Below, one piece after another: positions 43,601 through 53,364 of a stretch of 64,000 bases of DNA. Below the pieces are notes generated by a model. It saw only the letters and a list, made by a program, of their open reading frames with translations. It did not search any database and was not told where the DNA came from. The position numbers were made by a program, and so were the translations under genes. Source of the DNA: Ascochyta rabiei (Eukaryota; Ascomycota; Dothideomycetes; Pleosporales; Didymellaceae); the NCBI RefSeq assembly GCF_004011695.2, contig NC_082414.1, forward strand, positions 744,001-808,000, in the 5' to 3' direction. Every line of letters starts with the position of its first letter. Positions within the stretch are counted from its first letter, which is position 1.

Positions 43601-44093
43601 ACTTGATGAGGACGGGCAGAAGACCGAAGACCTTGGCCTCGGCATTCAGGTTCTCGAACAGCGAGTCGAGCGCATACTTGGCCGACTCGCGGACGGGCGC
43701 AGCCTTGTCAGACAGCAGGTCGATGGTCAGCGGCAGCAGGGCGTCGTCCTGCAGCAGGAAGACGACCTCGGTCAGCTTCTGCGAGCGCGGGAAGCGCTCG
43801 AACAGGGCGCCGATGCCGTTGGCGGCACCCTCGCGCTGGACCGGGTCCTTCTTGTTGCTCGCCGACTTCTTGAGCGAGTCGAGGACGCCGTAGCCCTTGA
43901 GGCCGCGGAAGCCGACCGAGTTCTGCAGCAGGTCGGTGAGGGCGTAGGCGGCCTCGACCGAGGCGTGCGACGTCTTTGCGGTGACGATGCTGCTCAGGAA
44001 CGCCTGCACGTCTTCCTGCGAGGGCGCAGGGGCAGCGCCGGCCTTGTCGACGACAATAGCGGGGGCCATGGTGGGCGACTCAGAGTGTGGCAT
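40622..44093 (-). CDS. TEF3: Translation elongation factor 3 (ABC-F ATPase)
   Basis: Three exons (44093-43401, 43346-40716, 40663-40622), introns 54 and 52 nt; 1121 residues, or 1113 from the next ATG. Order: HEAT repeats in the first ~400 residues (for example YALTDLLQNSVGFRGLKGYG), a linker, ABC domain 1 with Walker A GRNGAGKST, signature LSGGWKMKLA and Walker B VLLLDEPTNHLD, then ABC domain 2 with GANGAGKST, LSGGQKVKVV and LLVLDEPTNFLD, with the chromodomain-like insertion between them (KWLHMLPKF region), and a Lys-rich C-terminus (KFKAKKKKKMTRQQQKDREV). The last 14 codons (GTPQPPNTDDEAE) are in exon 3. eEF3 uses ATP to release tRNA from the ribosomal E site; it is essential in fungi and absent from animals. 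Expected to be strongly expressed. Confidence 0.98.
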
Positions 44094-44999
44094 ATCCCTC
44101 GGGCGCGTGAGTGTCGGTGTTTGCGACCGGTGCTGCTGCTGTCGCGGGATTTCTTTCGTGGGGCGTCGAGGGGCTTATCGATATCCCGAAATTTCCACGG
44201 CGGGCACAGAAACACAAGAGAAAGAGAGCAAACGGACAGGCGGTATCGTGCTCGTGAGACGCTCCAGACGAAGAGTGGAGAGTCTATACAAGTACAACAA
44301 AACAAAAGGCAGCGAATCCCGAGGCCCTGAAAAGTTGCACGAGGAAGTCGAGGGGCAGCTGGGGCTTTATTGCCCTTATCCGCCCGCGCATGGAGGATAT
44401 TTTCTGCTGAGACCCTTGTTCTGTTCCGCTTGCGGCCTAGGGCTGCCTTGCCGCAAATCTCAGCGCCCAGCGACTTACCGTGGCGACAACCGTCAGCACG
44501 TTCGCGTTCCCCACGGCCCGTATGGAGCAAACTCGCTCAACACCGGCCACTGCTTTCTCTCCGTGTGCATGGACGCACTGTGTATCACCGGGGCCGACGA
44601 TGATGGAGAATCTGTCCAGAGCATCGTGATTTCTGTTTCTGTTCCTGGTTCTGGTTTCTGCCCAACGCGCCTTGTATCCTCACAGCGCCACATGCATGTG
44701 CATTTGGGAGCTGGAAAAAATGGCGAGATGGACGAAGTGAAAACAGTCATCTGGACAATGCACGTTCCAAGTCAGAGCTGGAGAGGGAACAAGCAAAGCA
44801 GATGGTTTGAACAATATAATGCATCATCTACAGAGAGAAACGAAAAGACACGACGAGAGAAATGCCCACGCCAACGAAGACAGGAGATACAAAACGAGCT
44901 CTAACCTAACAACACATCTACGATCCATCTCACGCCAACGCCAATGAGAAACACAGCCGGTAGACTCCAGAGACACCTCCCTCCGTATAATCCGGCCAT
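44094..44999. other. Intergenic: EF-3 promoter side and beta-glucosidase 3' flank
   Basis: About 900 bp. The plus-strand frame crossing it (43981-44904) is an antisense shadow running out of the EF-3 gene. No other gene and no recognised promoter element. Confidence 0.5.
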
Positions 45000-47900
45000 C
45001 TACCAGGTCCCCGCAAGCGGCAGGTTCCTACTGGAGAAGCCAACGGCAATCCCAAACGCGCCCTCGGTAGGCATGACCCAATTCTGGCGCTTGACGTCCC
45101 AGTAGCTCAGATCCCTGCGGGTGACATCGAACGTGACGAGGGCTGTGCCGCCGCCGGTGCCGTGCTCCTGCGAATCGGCCTCGACAAACACCTTTTCGAA
45201 GCCGCGTAGCACGCGGACGGGGAAGTCGACGGGCTCGCCGCTTTCCGGGTCCTTGTAGTTCTGTGGGAAGGACACGTAGAGTTGCACGACGGTCGAGCCG
45301 TCGACAGGGCCCATGTTGGTGACGGAAGCGGAGACGGTCAGGATCGTCGTGTACAGGTCTGGATTCCCGCCTGGGCCGCCGCCGGCGTCGCTGAGTGGGC
45401 TTTGCGGGACAGGGTCCGGCGCGGACAAGGACGTGCCCTCTGTGGAGGTGAGCCAGGGGTAGATGTACTTTTCCACCTTGTGGAAGTCTTTGGGGAAGAG
45501 AGCGGACTTGGGGTCGGGCACGTCGGTCGGGTAGCTCGGTGGTGCGAGGCCGGAAGGGCGGGCGGCAGGCAGCGCAGACTTGGCGTGCTTGGAGCGGATG
45601 AGCAGGGACGAGAGCTTGAACTGCGTGTACGATAGACCGTAGCCGAACTCATAGCGTGGGGTGATGTCTTGCTTGTCGAAGTGGCGGTAGTCGATGTACA
45701 GACCTTCGGAGAAATTCTGCTGAGGCGCAAGACCGTCAGAGGGACTTGGTAGATATTTGACCTTGCTGCCAGGACCAAAGTCGTCCTCTTTCTTAGCAAT
45801 TGTGTATGGCAAACGACCAGAGGGGTTGACGTCACCAAAGAGAACATCAACGATTGCATTGCCAGACTCCTGACCAGGCAGGTTGGCGATCAGCACAGCT
45901 TTGACGTTGGGGATTTCGATAAACTCCTCCAGGATGACTGAGCCAACGGTGTGGACTACGACAACGACGTCGCCGTTGCCCTTGCCGCAACCTTTGGCGA
46001 CGTCCTTGACAAGCTGGTTGCCGCCCTTTTGGATAGAGAGATCGTTTCGGTCACCACGGACATCAGCCCACTTCAGATAGCCCTCTCCAGCATCTGAGTT
46101 GACAAAGACGATGCAGAGGTCCTGGTCCTCGACAATTTCCTTCTGTTTCGGCAGCTTGTTCTCAAGCCAATCGGTGACGTAGACGTTCTCTTCGTCGAAC
46201 GCACTCCGAATCGCGGACATTGGCTCCACAAGGTATGGAAAGTCCACGGCACCGGAACCCCAGCCAGAAGCCAGCGTACCGTCGTTGCAGCTTTGGTCAG
46301 GACACTTGTTGATGCCGTCGTGAGGAAGACGTGCATCTTCGCCGAATACACCGACGCGAGTTTTGGTCTGCCTCTTCGCCTTGTCGAGGCCTTTGCGGCT
46401 CAACGGCAAGACCTTGTCCTCGTTCTTGACCAAGACGGTGCCTTCAGCTGCCACTTTGCGTACCACATCCTTGTGGTCGCCTTGTGGATTGACAAACTGG
46501 TTGACGACACCCACGGTTTTATCCGATGGGCTACCTTCGTGAAGCTTCCCAATCTTGTCGTTTGTCCAGGACGAGAAGTTGGGGCCTTGGTCAGACCACT
46601 TGTCTTGTCCGACCTGGTACCAGGATGCCACAACACGAGTGACCATGTCGTCGAGGCGATCCATAGGGACGCTGCCGTTCAGCACGGCCTGGGTGAGCTT
46701 CGAGCCCCAAAGGCTGTCACCCTTGGCCCAGCGGAGCCCGTCGCCAGGCATCGACATATCCAAGCCGGCGAGCGCACTCGCAACGCCAGATCGCTGAGCG
46801 AGCCAATCCGACTGCACGAATCCTTGGAAGCCCAGCTCGTCTTTTAGCACGCCGTTCAGTAGCTTGCTGTTTCCACAGGCGTACGAAGAGTTGACCTGGT
46901 TGTACGAGCACATGACCGACACGACACCAGCCTTGACAGAGTCGGCAAATGGCCAGGCGTAGATTTCATGCAAGGCACGGTCGTCAATGTTGCTCGAGAT
47001 AGCATTGGGGAGACCCCACTCCCAGGCTTGACGGAAGTGCTCCTGTTCATTGCCGACAAAGTGCTTTGCGGTGGCCATGACGCCCTCCTCTTGGATGCCC
47101 TTGATCGTTTGTGCGGCCGCGATACCTTGGAGTACCGGATCGCTGCCAAAGCCTTCCCAGTTGCGTCCTCCAGCCGGCATGCGGCCTATTGGACCCATCT
47201 ACCAAGACGTCACTATTAGCGTTCTCGAGCAGGCATGCAATGTTATGGACTTACGGCAGGTCCGAGCAGGACGTTGATACCCTTGAGTCGTGCTTCCTTG
47301 CCATGCGCCTTGCCGCGCTGGTACATGAGCTCCTTGTTCCAGGTGGCGCCCACCGTGATGCCGGCAGGGAAAGCGGTGATGTTGTCTGCAAAGCGAATGC
47401 CGAGCGGGCCGTCCTGTGCTGGGGTTAGCGTCGTGATGCGCAGCTGTGGTGGTGGTGTCGCCTACCTGCAAGCACAACTGCGGAAACTTGAGCCTCGGGA
47501 CAGCGCCATTGTTGCCGACGCACATGTCCATGCTCCAGCCAGTGCCCGTGGTGATGTTGACCTTCTCGACCAGCGTCATCTGCTTGACCAGCGCAGCGGC
47601 CTTGTTGTAGCTCTCCTCCCACGCCGGGTCTGCTCCGCCCTTGGGGGCCGGGTACCAGGGCGGACTCAAGCCATCCAGGGGGACCGAGGCCTTGTAGGCC
47701 CAGATGCCGCCGGCGGCGAGCAGCAGGACGGTGGCGGCGACGAAGGTCAGCAGCCAGCAGCAGCAGCGGCCGGGCGTGAGCCTCTTCCTCGGGGCAAGCA
47801 GCGTGGCAGAGGCGGCCTCTGCGTCCCTGAACGAGGCCTTGCGCACTTTGAGGTCGCCTGCGCTCTTCTTGCGCTTGAGCTTGCTGTCGAAGGCGAGCGG

Positions 47901-48041
47901 GTCGTGCTCCTCCAGGTCCTCCAGCGTGGCGTGCGAGTCGGTGGAGAAGCGAGTGGGCGTGGGCTCCATGTCGTCGTCGGTCGGGGCGTCGATCCTAGCG
48001 TACTTGCCCCGGCGCAGCTGGTGGGACTCGTAGGGCGCCAT
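45000..48041 (-). CDS. GH3 beta-glucosidase with N-terminal membrane anchor
   Basis: Three exons (48041-47466, 47413-47255, 47198-45000), introns 52 and 56 nt; 977 residues. Residues 1-92 are cytoplasmic and charged ([20 protein letters not shown]), 93-116 are a transmembrane helix ([20 protein letters not shown]), then the GH3 barrel: [52 protein letters not shown], nucleophile Asp376 in [13 protein letters not shown]. The alpha/beta sandwich ([20 protein letters not shown]) and a C-terminal fibronectin-III-like domain ([18 protein letters not shown]) follow. It hydrolyses beta-linked glucosides such as cellobiose or wall glucan fragments; as a type II membrane protein it should act at the cell surface or in a vesicular lumen. 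The upstream flank carries a 36-bp satellite. Confidence 0.95.
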
Positions 48042-48140
48042 GGTGATTCGGTCTGGTGGCGAGCGTGCTCCTGTGCGGCCAATGGCAGCGAGTGACGGGG
48101 AGCGTCGAGCTCAGTCTAATACGAGCGGGTCATGGGTTTG

Positions 48141-48365
48141 CCTGCGTTTGCCTGCGTTTGCCTGCGTTTGGTATTGGCGTTGGCGTTTGGCATGCGTAGT
48201 GGCAGCAATCGTGAGGGAAGAGCCAACGGCGTGACGAGCGGCGAGGCGGTGATGTGGCTGTGGAAGGCGACGAGCGGCGAGGCGGTGATGTGGCTGCGGA
48301 AGGCGACGAGCGGCGAGGTGGTGATGTGGTTGCGGAAGGTGACGAGCGACGAGGCTGCGACTAAG
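48141..48365. repeat. 10-bp and 36-bp tandem repeats upstream of the beta-glucosidase gene
   Basis: Three copies of CCTGCGTTTG (48141-48170), then three full 36-bp units (48231-48266, 48267-48302, 48303-48338) and a partial fourth (to 48365). Each unit starts GCGACGAGCGGCGAGG or a close variant and ends TGCGGAAG. Because 36 is a multiple of three, one plus-strand frame encodes a 12-residue repeat (ATSGEAVMWLRK), but no gene context supports translation. The rest of the interval to 48905 shows short A-rich runs near 48565-48590 and no gene. Confidence 0.85.
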
Positions 48366-48905
48366 CCACCAAGCCACCAAGCAACCAAGCAGCCATGCAG
48401 TCAATCATCGTGGCAGCAGCCGCCCCTGGTTCCTGCGCTAGGAAGCTAGGAAGCTAGGAGGCGCCTCCCGAGAAAGCCGGCTATGATGCTTTAGCGGCAG
48501 TTCCTCACGTAGCGCACGTAGTGCTAGAGGCCTTTAGCGTGTGTACTCGTGCTCTGCAGTTTTTACAAAACTAAAAATAAAAACAAAAACGCTGAAGCCT
48601 CGTACTGCCTTTTTCGGTTGCAGAGAGCTGCAGAGTAGCATTGAATACCTCCTACACAATCAAGGGCTGTTGGCTTGGTCCGCATCACCCAGCAGCCCGG
48701 GTCCTTGAAAGCTAAAGAGTGGAGCCTCGATACAATCGGCAACCTGTAGTCAACACGCCCTCCCGTAATGGCTTCGGCTTTATATCCACCATCACAGCAG
48801 CATCAACCTATTTTATACTCCGTTTCTCATTGGCCAAACGCTGGAAATCTGCCATCGACACAACACGGCTTTTTCTTAGGGAGCTCAAGCTCAACCTCTC
48901 TGCCT

Positions 48906-50540
48906 CTACGCACCAACCTGGTCTAAAATGCCCTGCAGGTTGATGCTCTTGGGGCGCTCAATAGGCAGACCCAGTGCCCGGTCCCAGATGAGCTGTGCGA
49001 GCGGTCCAAGGCCGCGGCTGACACCGAATGTAGCAGTGTAGTAGAGTGTCTCCTTGAAGCCGTAGTGGTGGAACAGGACACCCGAAGACGAGTCGACGTT
49101 GGGGAAGGGGTTCTTGGTCTACAACACGCGTTAGTGACTCGACGGCAATGACACCTTGACCGGCTTACCTTGCCGTGCTCGGTGAGCACACCAGGAGCAA
49201 TTTGCGAGTTGGTCTTCACGAGCTGGTACACCGGGTTGGCGGCGATATCAGGACGAGCGTCGGCAAAGTCCATGAGAGCTTGGAAACGCGGGTCAGGCTT
49301 CCTGAGCACGGCGTGGCCATACCCGGGGATGACGCGTCCAGACTTCAACACGCTCCAGAGGTATTTGTTGACGTCGCTCTCGCTGAACTTGTCGCCAACC
49401 GCCTTCTGCATGTCCAGAATAAAGCGCAGCACTTCCTGAGCAGCGAGGCCGTGGAGTGGGCCAGCAAGACCTTGTAGACCAGCGCTGTAGCTGAGGAAGG
49501 GATCGCTGAGCGCTGAACCAACCAGGTGCGTGGCGTGCGCCGACACGTTACCACCCTCGTGGTCGCCGTGCAGAGCGAGGTACAAGCGGAGGAGATCTTG
49601 GAAACCCTCGTTCTCCTCGCCGGCCTTGCCCAGCATGGCAGCGAAGTTGTACGACCAATCTTGGTCGAGATCGACTTGGTTGGGCAGAGCACCGCCGCCG
49701 CGGTATGCGTTCTGGTAGATCTTGGCAGCAATGGTGGGCAGCTTGGCGAGCAGGCTGATGGAGTCGTCAAAGGTCGGCTCCCAGTAATCGGCCTTGTTGA
49801 TGCCCTTCTCGTACGCCTTTGCAAACTTGGACTCGTAGTTGAGCGCGGAGACGGCGCAGGCAAACTGCGTCATGGGGTGGAGGTCCTTGGGGAAGTCGTC
49901 CAGCATCTTGGCGACGAACTTGGGGATTTGCGCCTTCTCCGCCAGCTCGCGAGACAGAACACGGGTCTGGGCGACCGAAGGGACTTCGCCTGTGAGCAGC
50001 AACCAGAACATGGCCTCGGGCAGCATCTCGGTGCCAGACGTGCCCTTGGGGAGCACTTGCTGGCAGTCCTTGATGGTCTTGCCGTGGAATCGAATGCCCT
50101 CGTTGGCGTCGAGGACGGAGCCTTCCCATACCATGGCCTTCAGGCCTCTGTGGCCGTGTCAGGTGCTGTTGAGGAAGCGCTTGCTGGAGGGCGCATACCT
50201 CATGCCTCCTAACGCATTCTCGACCTTGACTTCACCGAGCTTCTTGTCGCTCTGAGCTTTGACCCTCTTTAGCAGCTCGCGCTTCGCAGGCAGGACTCTT
50301 TCGAAGGTCTCCTTGAGTGTAGGCTCGGCAGAGGACGAGTAGGTGCATGCCTGCACTGCATCACACGTGTTAGCTCCTTCCGTCTGGAAGCGCAGCGCTC
50401 AATTGCATACCAGATGCGAAAGGACGAGTGGGCGAGGGCTGCCGTAGTCTTTGTCAGCTACCATCCATGCAGTTGGGTTGGTGCGCGCCCACCTTTGCAG
50501 CTCGGAGAGCTCTCGCAGCAGTTCGTGCGCTCAGGGCCAT
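48906..50540 (-). CDS. mcsA: 2-methylcitrate synthase, mitochondrial
   Basis: Five exons (50540-50493, 50438-50411, 50355-50199, 50147-49169, 49118-48906), introns 50-55 nt; 474 residues. Exon 1 gives a clear mitochondrial presequence ([16 protein letters not shown]). The mature part follows fungal methylcitrate synthases rather than citrate synthase: [47 protein letters not shown]. Catalytic groups: His in [11 protein letters not shown], His in [12 protein letters not shown], Asp in [14 protein letters not shown]. The enzyme condenses propionyl-CoA with oxaloacetate (and usually also uses acetyl-CoA), opening the methylcitrate cycle that detoxifies propionyl-CoA from odd-chain fat and some amino acids. 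The divergent neighbour is the cycle's lyase. The distinction from citrate synthase is from remembered family motifs; an alignment would settle it. Confidence 0.9.
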
Positions 50541-51112
50541 AGCTCGGACGTGGGAGGGGAAAGCTGGGGCACGGTTTGCGGGGAAGACGGCGGCTTTCTT
50601 TCTTCACCAGACTGCAGGGTCAAGAAGCTGTCGACAACGGAGGGTGCAGAGACAGGGCAGAGAAGAAGCCACGAAGGACGCACAGCGGCAATGCTCGGCT
50701 ACTCGAATCCCCAGGGCAAAGATGCGTCCGCCGTCCGCTGATGCGCACGACGTCAATGTACCGAGGGGCATAGTTCGCAGGCGGCTTAGTGGCACAGGCT
50801 ACCCTCGGCTTCTCGGTGCGGAGAAGCTGCGCCAAAGCCATGGCACACGCTCGCCACAGTCCCAAGGTCCCAAGGTCCAAAGCACCAAAGCACCACAGGA
50901 CTACAAGTAGGCACGACGGCACGACAGCACGACAGCACGACGGCACGACAGCACGACAGCACGACGGCACGACAGCACGACAGCACGACGGCACGTGCGC
51001 AGAGCGACATCTCCGGCATTGGCTGCTGCTGTTGCCGCCCGCAGTAAAAGTGCACCCAACTGAAGACTCGAGCTTGGCAGACTCGCGCTCTTTCTCGTAG
51101 CCCTCAATCGCA
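50541..51112. promoter_or_regulatory. Shared divergent promoter of the methylcitrate pair
   Basis: 572 bp between the two start codons, transcribed apart, consistent with co-regulation. Within it lies an 8-bp satellite (50911-50990), nearer the lyase start. I recognise no certain binding site; CCG-type sites for Zn2Cys6 regulators are frequent in such GC-rich DNA and not informative by eye. Confidence 0.6.
50911..50990. repeat. 8-bp tandem repeat (GCACGACR) in a promoter
   Basis: Ten exact-length units, alternating in the order GCACGACG, GCACGACA, GCACGACA, giving a 24-bp higher-order period repeated three times plus one more unit; a truncated GCACGTG follows. Each unit contains the near-palindromic step CACG. 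It lies about 120-200 bp upstream of the methylisocitrate lyase ATG. Confidence 0.95.
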
Positions 51113-53126
51113 ATGCTGCGCACAGTAGCCCGCTCCGTCGCGCGTCAGAGCCGAACACTGAGAAGCGAGCACCGAACACCGCCGCGGCTCCGTCCCCTCT
51201 CCACCACCGCGGGTCGCATGTCGAGCTCGACGCTCCAGCCAGTCGACGCTCCCGTGTCAGCTGCGCTTCCAGGCGACTCGTTCCAGCTGCTCCCCGAGGC
51301 CTCCAAGGCAGGCCAGGCCGAAGACGCCCTCTTCGATGCGCAGGTGCAGGCCGTGAGGGACTGGTGGGCGTCGCCGCGCTACCAGGGCATCAAGCGGCCA
51401 TACTCAGCCGAGGATGTCGTGAGCAAGCGAGGGGCGCTGCAGCAGTCGTACCCCAGCTCGCTGATGGCACGCAAGCTGTTCAACCTGCTGGAGGAGCGCG
51501 CGGCCAAGGGCGAGCCTGTACATACGAGTGCGTTCAATCCACACTCTTCTCATGACACACCACGACTGATGCCTCCTTCCTGCAGTGGGTGCCATTGACC
51601 CCGTGCAAATGTCCCAGCAAGCGCCCAACCAGGAAGTGCTCTACATCTCCGGGTGGGCGTGTTCCTCCGTCCTGACCACCACCAACGAAGTTTCCGCCGA
51701 TTTCGGTGACTACCCTTACAACACCGTCCCCAACCAGGTGCAACGCCTCTTCAAGGCCCAGCAGCTCCATGACCGCAAAAACTGGGACAACAGGCGGAAG
51801 ATGAGCCCAGAGGAACGCGCAAAGACACCCTACCTGGACTACATGCGCCCCATCATTGCTGACGGCGATACCGGGTGAGTCAGGATGGATGGCAGAGCAC
51901 ACACCCAGTACTGACATCCCGAACAGGCACGGCGGTCTCTCAGCAGTCATCAAGCTGGCGAAGCTCTTCGCTGAGAACGGTGCTGCCGGCGTGCACTTTG
52001 AGGATCAGCTCCACGGCGGCAAGAAGTGCGGACATCTGGCTGGAAAGGTCTTGGTACCTGTTGGCGACCACATCAACCGCCTCGTGGCCGCACGCTTTCA
52101 GTGGGACACCATGGGTTGCGAGAACCTCGTCATTGCCCGTACCGACTCGGAGAGCGGCAAGCTGCTGTCAAGCGCCGTCGACGTGCGCGACCACGAATTC
52201 ATCAAGGGTGTCACGGAAGACACAGAACCACTGGCCGAGACCCTGCAGAACATGGAGGCAGAGGGCGCACCGGGCAAGGAAATCGATGCCTTTGAGGCTG
52301 CGTGGGTCAAGAAGCACAAGCTCGTCACCTACGATGAAGCCGTCGTACAGCATCTAGAGAAAGAGGGCGCTTCCCAGTCCACCATCCACACCTACCTAAA
52401 CGAGACTAAGCAGAACCCAAACCTGTCCCTCCTTAGGCGCCGCGAACTCTCTGCGAAGCACACCAAGACCCCTGTGTACTTCAACTGGGACATCCCACGA
52501 ACACGCGAAGGCTTCTACCACTACAAGGCTGGCATGGCCGCTGCGACAAAGCGAGGGAAGGAGTTCGCACCATACGCTGACCTGTTGTGGGTTGAGACCG
52601 GTGACCCGAGTGTGGAGAAGGCTGCTGGCTTTGCTGGTGAGATTAGGGAGCAGTACCCTGGCAAGAAGTTTGTCTACAATCTGTCGCCTAGCTTCAATTG
52701 GATGGGTCAAGGTTTCAGTGAGGAGGCACTGAAGAGCTTCGTCTGGGACTTGGCTAAGCATGGGTACGTGTCTCCCCTCAGTCTGACCATGAAGTGGTAA
52801 TTAACAAGGCACTAGATTCGTCTTTCAGCTCATCTCGCTTGCTGGCATTCACTCCACAGCAACGATAACCTGCGAGCTGTCACGCGCTTTCAAGGATGAG
52901 GGTATGCTAGCATACGTCAAGCTTGTCCAATCTCGAGAGAAGGAGTTAGGCTGCGATGTCTTGACACATCAGAAGTGGAGCGGTGCTGGTTACATAGATG
53001 GCATCCTCGGCGCGATACAGAGTGGTAGTTCAGGCAGCAAAAGTATGGGAGAGGGCAACACAGAAACAGGTATGTTCAGGACCCGAAATATTGATTTCCA
53101 CAGGCTAACATTCAAAAGGCTTCTAG
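51113..53126 (+). CDS. mclA: 2-methylisocitrate lyase, mitochondrial (isocitrate lyase family)
   Basis: Five exons (51113-51527, 51586-51874, 51927-52763, 52816-53069, 53119-53126), introns 49-58 nt; 600 residues; the last exon is only 8 nt (completing Gly, then Phe and stop). Residues 1-35 are an Arg-rich, acid-poor presequence ([17 protein letters not shown]), unlike glyoxysomal isocitrate lyase, and no C-terminal peroxisomal signal is present (it ends ETGF). Core: [15 protein letters not shown], the family active-site motif [28 protein letters not shown], and [14 protein letters not shown]. It splits 2-methylisocitrate into pyruvate and succinate, the last step of the methylcitrate cycle. 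The family is certain; methylisocitrate specificity rests on presequence, [19 protein letters not shown] motifs and the adjacent mcsA. Confidence 0.9.
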
Positions 53127-53364
53127 ATGAAGATCATCCCACGCAGACCAAACACAGTCTATCAATCAAGCAGCACATTCAAAAACGCTATATATTTGTT
53201 GACACGGCCATGCAGTACGCCGAACGTTCCTCGCTTGGTTGAGCCAGAAACAATCTAGCGAGATGGTCAGCCGAGTCTCGCCCTTGCCAATCTGGTGCTG
53301 TCGCCCATCAAACCCCAGCCTGATCCCTCATACACATATACTGACATCTACCACCCCTACGGTC

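Noticed and set aside
41394..44330. 978-codon plus-strand open frame
   Set aside because: It is antisense to the secure elongation factor 3 gene; low-complexity Leu/Val/Gly/Asp composition is typical of a shadow of biased codon use.
48132..48449. 105-codon frame with 12-residue repeats
   Set aside because: Produced by the 36-bp satellite; located in a promoter region, with no support for translation.
48906..50540. Canonical citrate synthase
   Set aside because: Motifs such as [14 protein letters not shown] and [14 protein letters not shown] match methylcitrate synthases; the partner gene agrees. Not fully excluded without an alignment.
51113..53126. Glyoxysomal isocitrate lyase
   Set aside because: A mitochondrial-type presequence and absence of a peroxisomal C-terminus favour methylisocitrate lyase.
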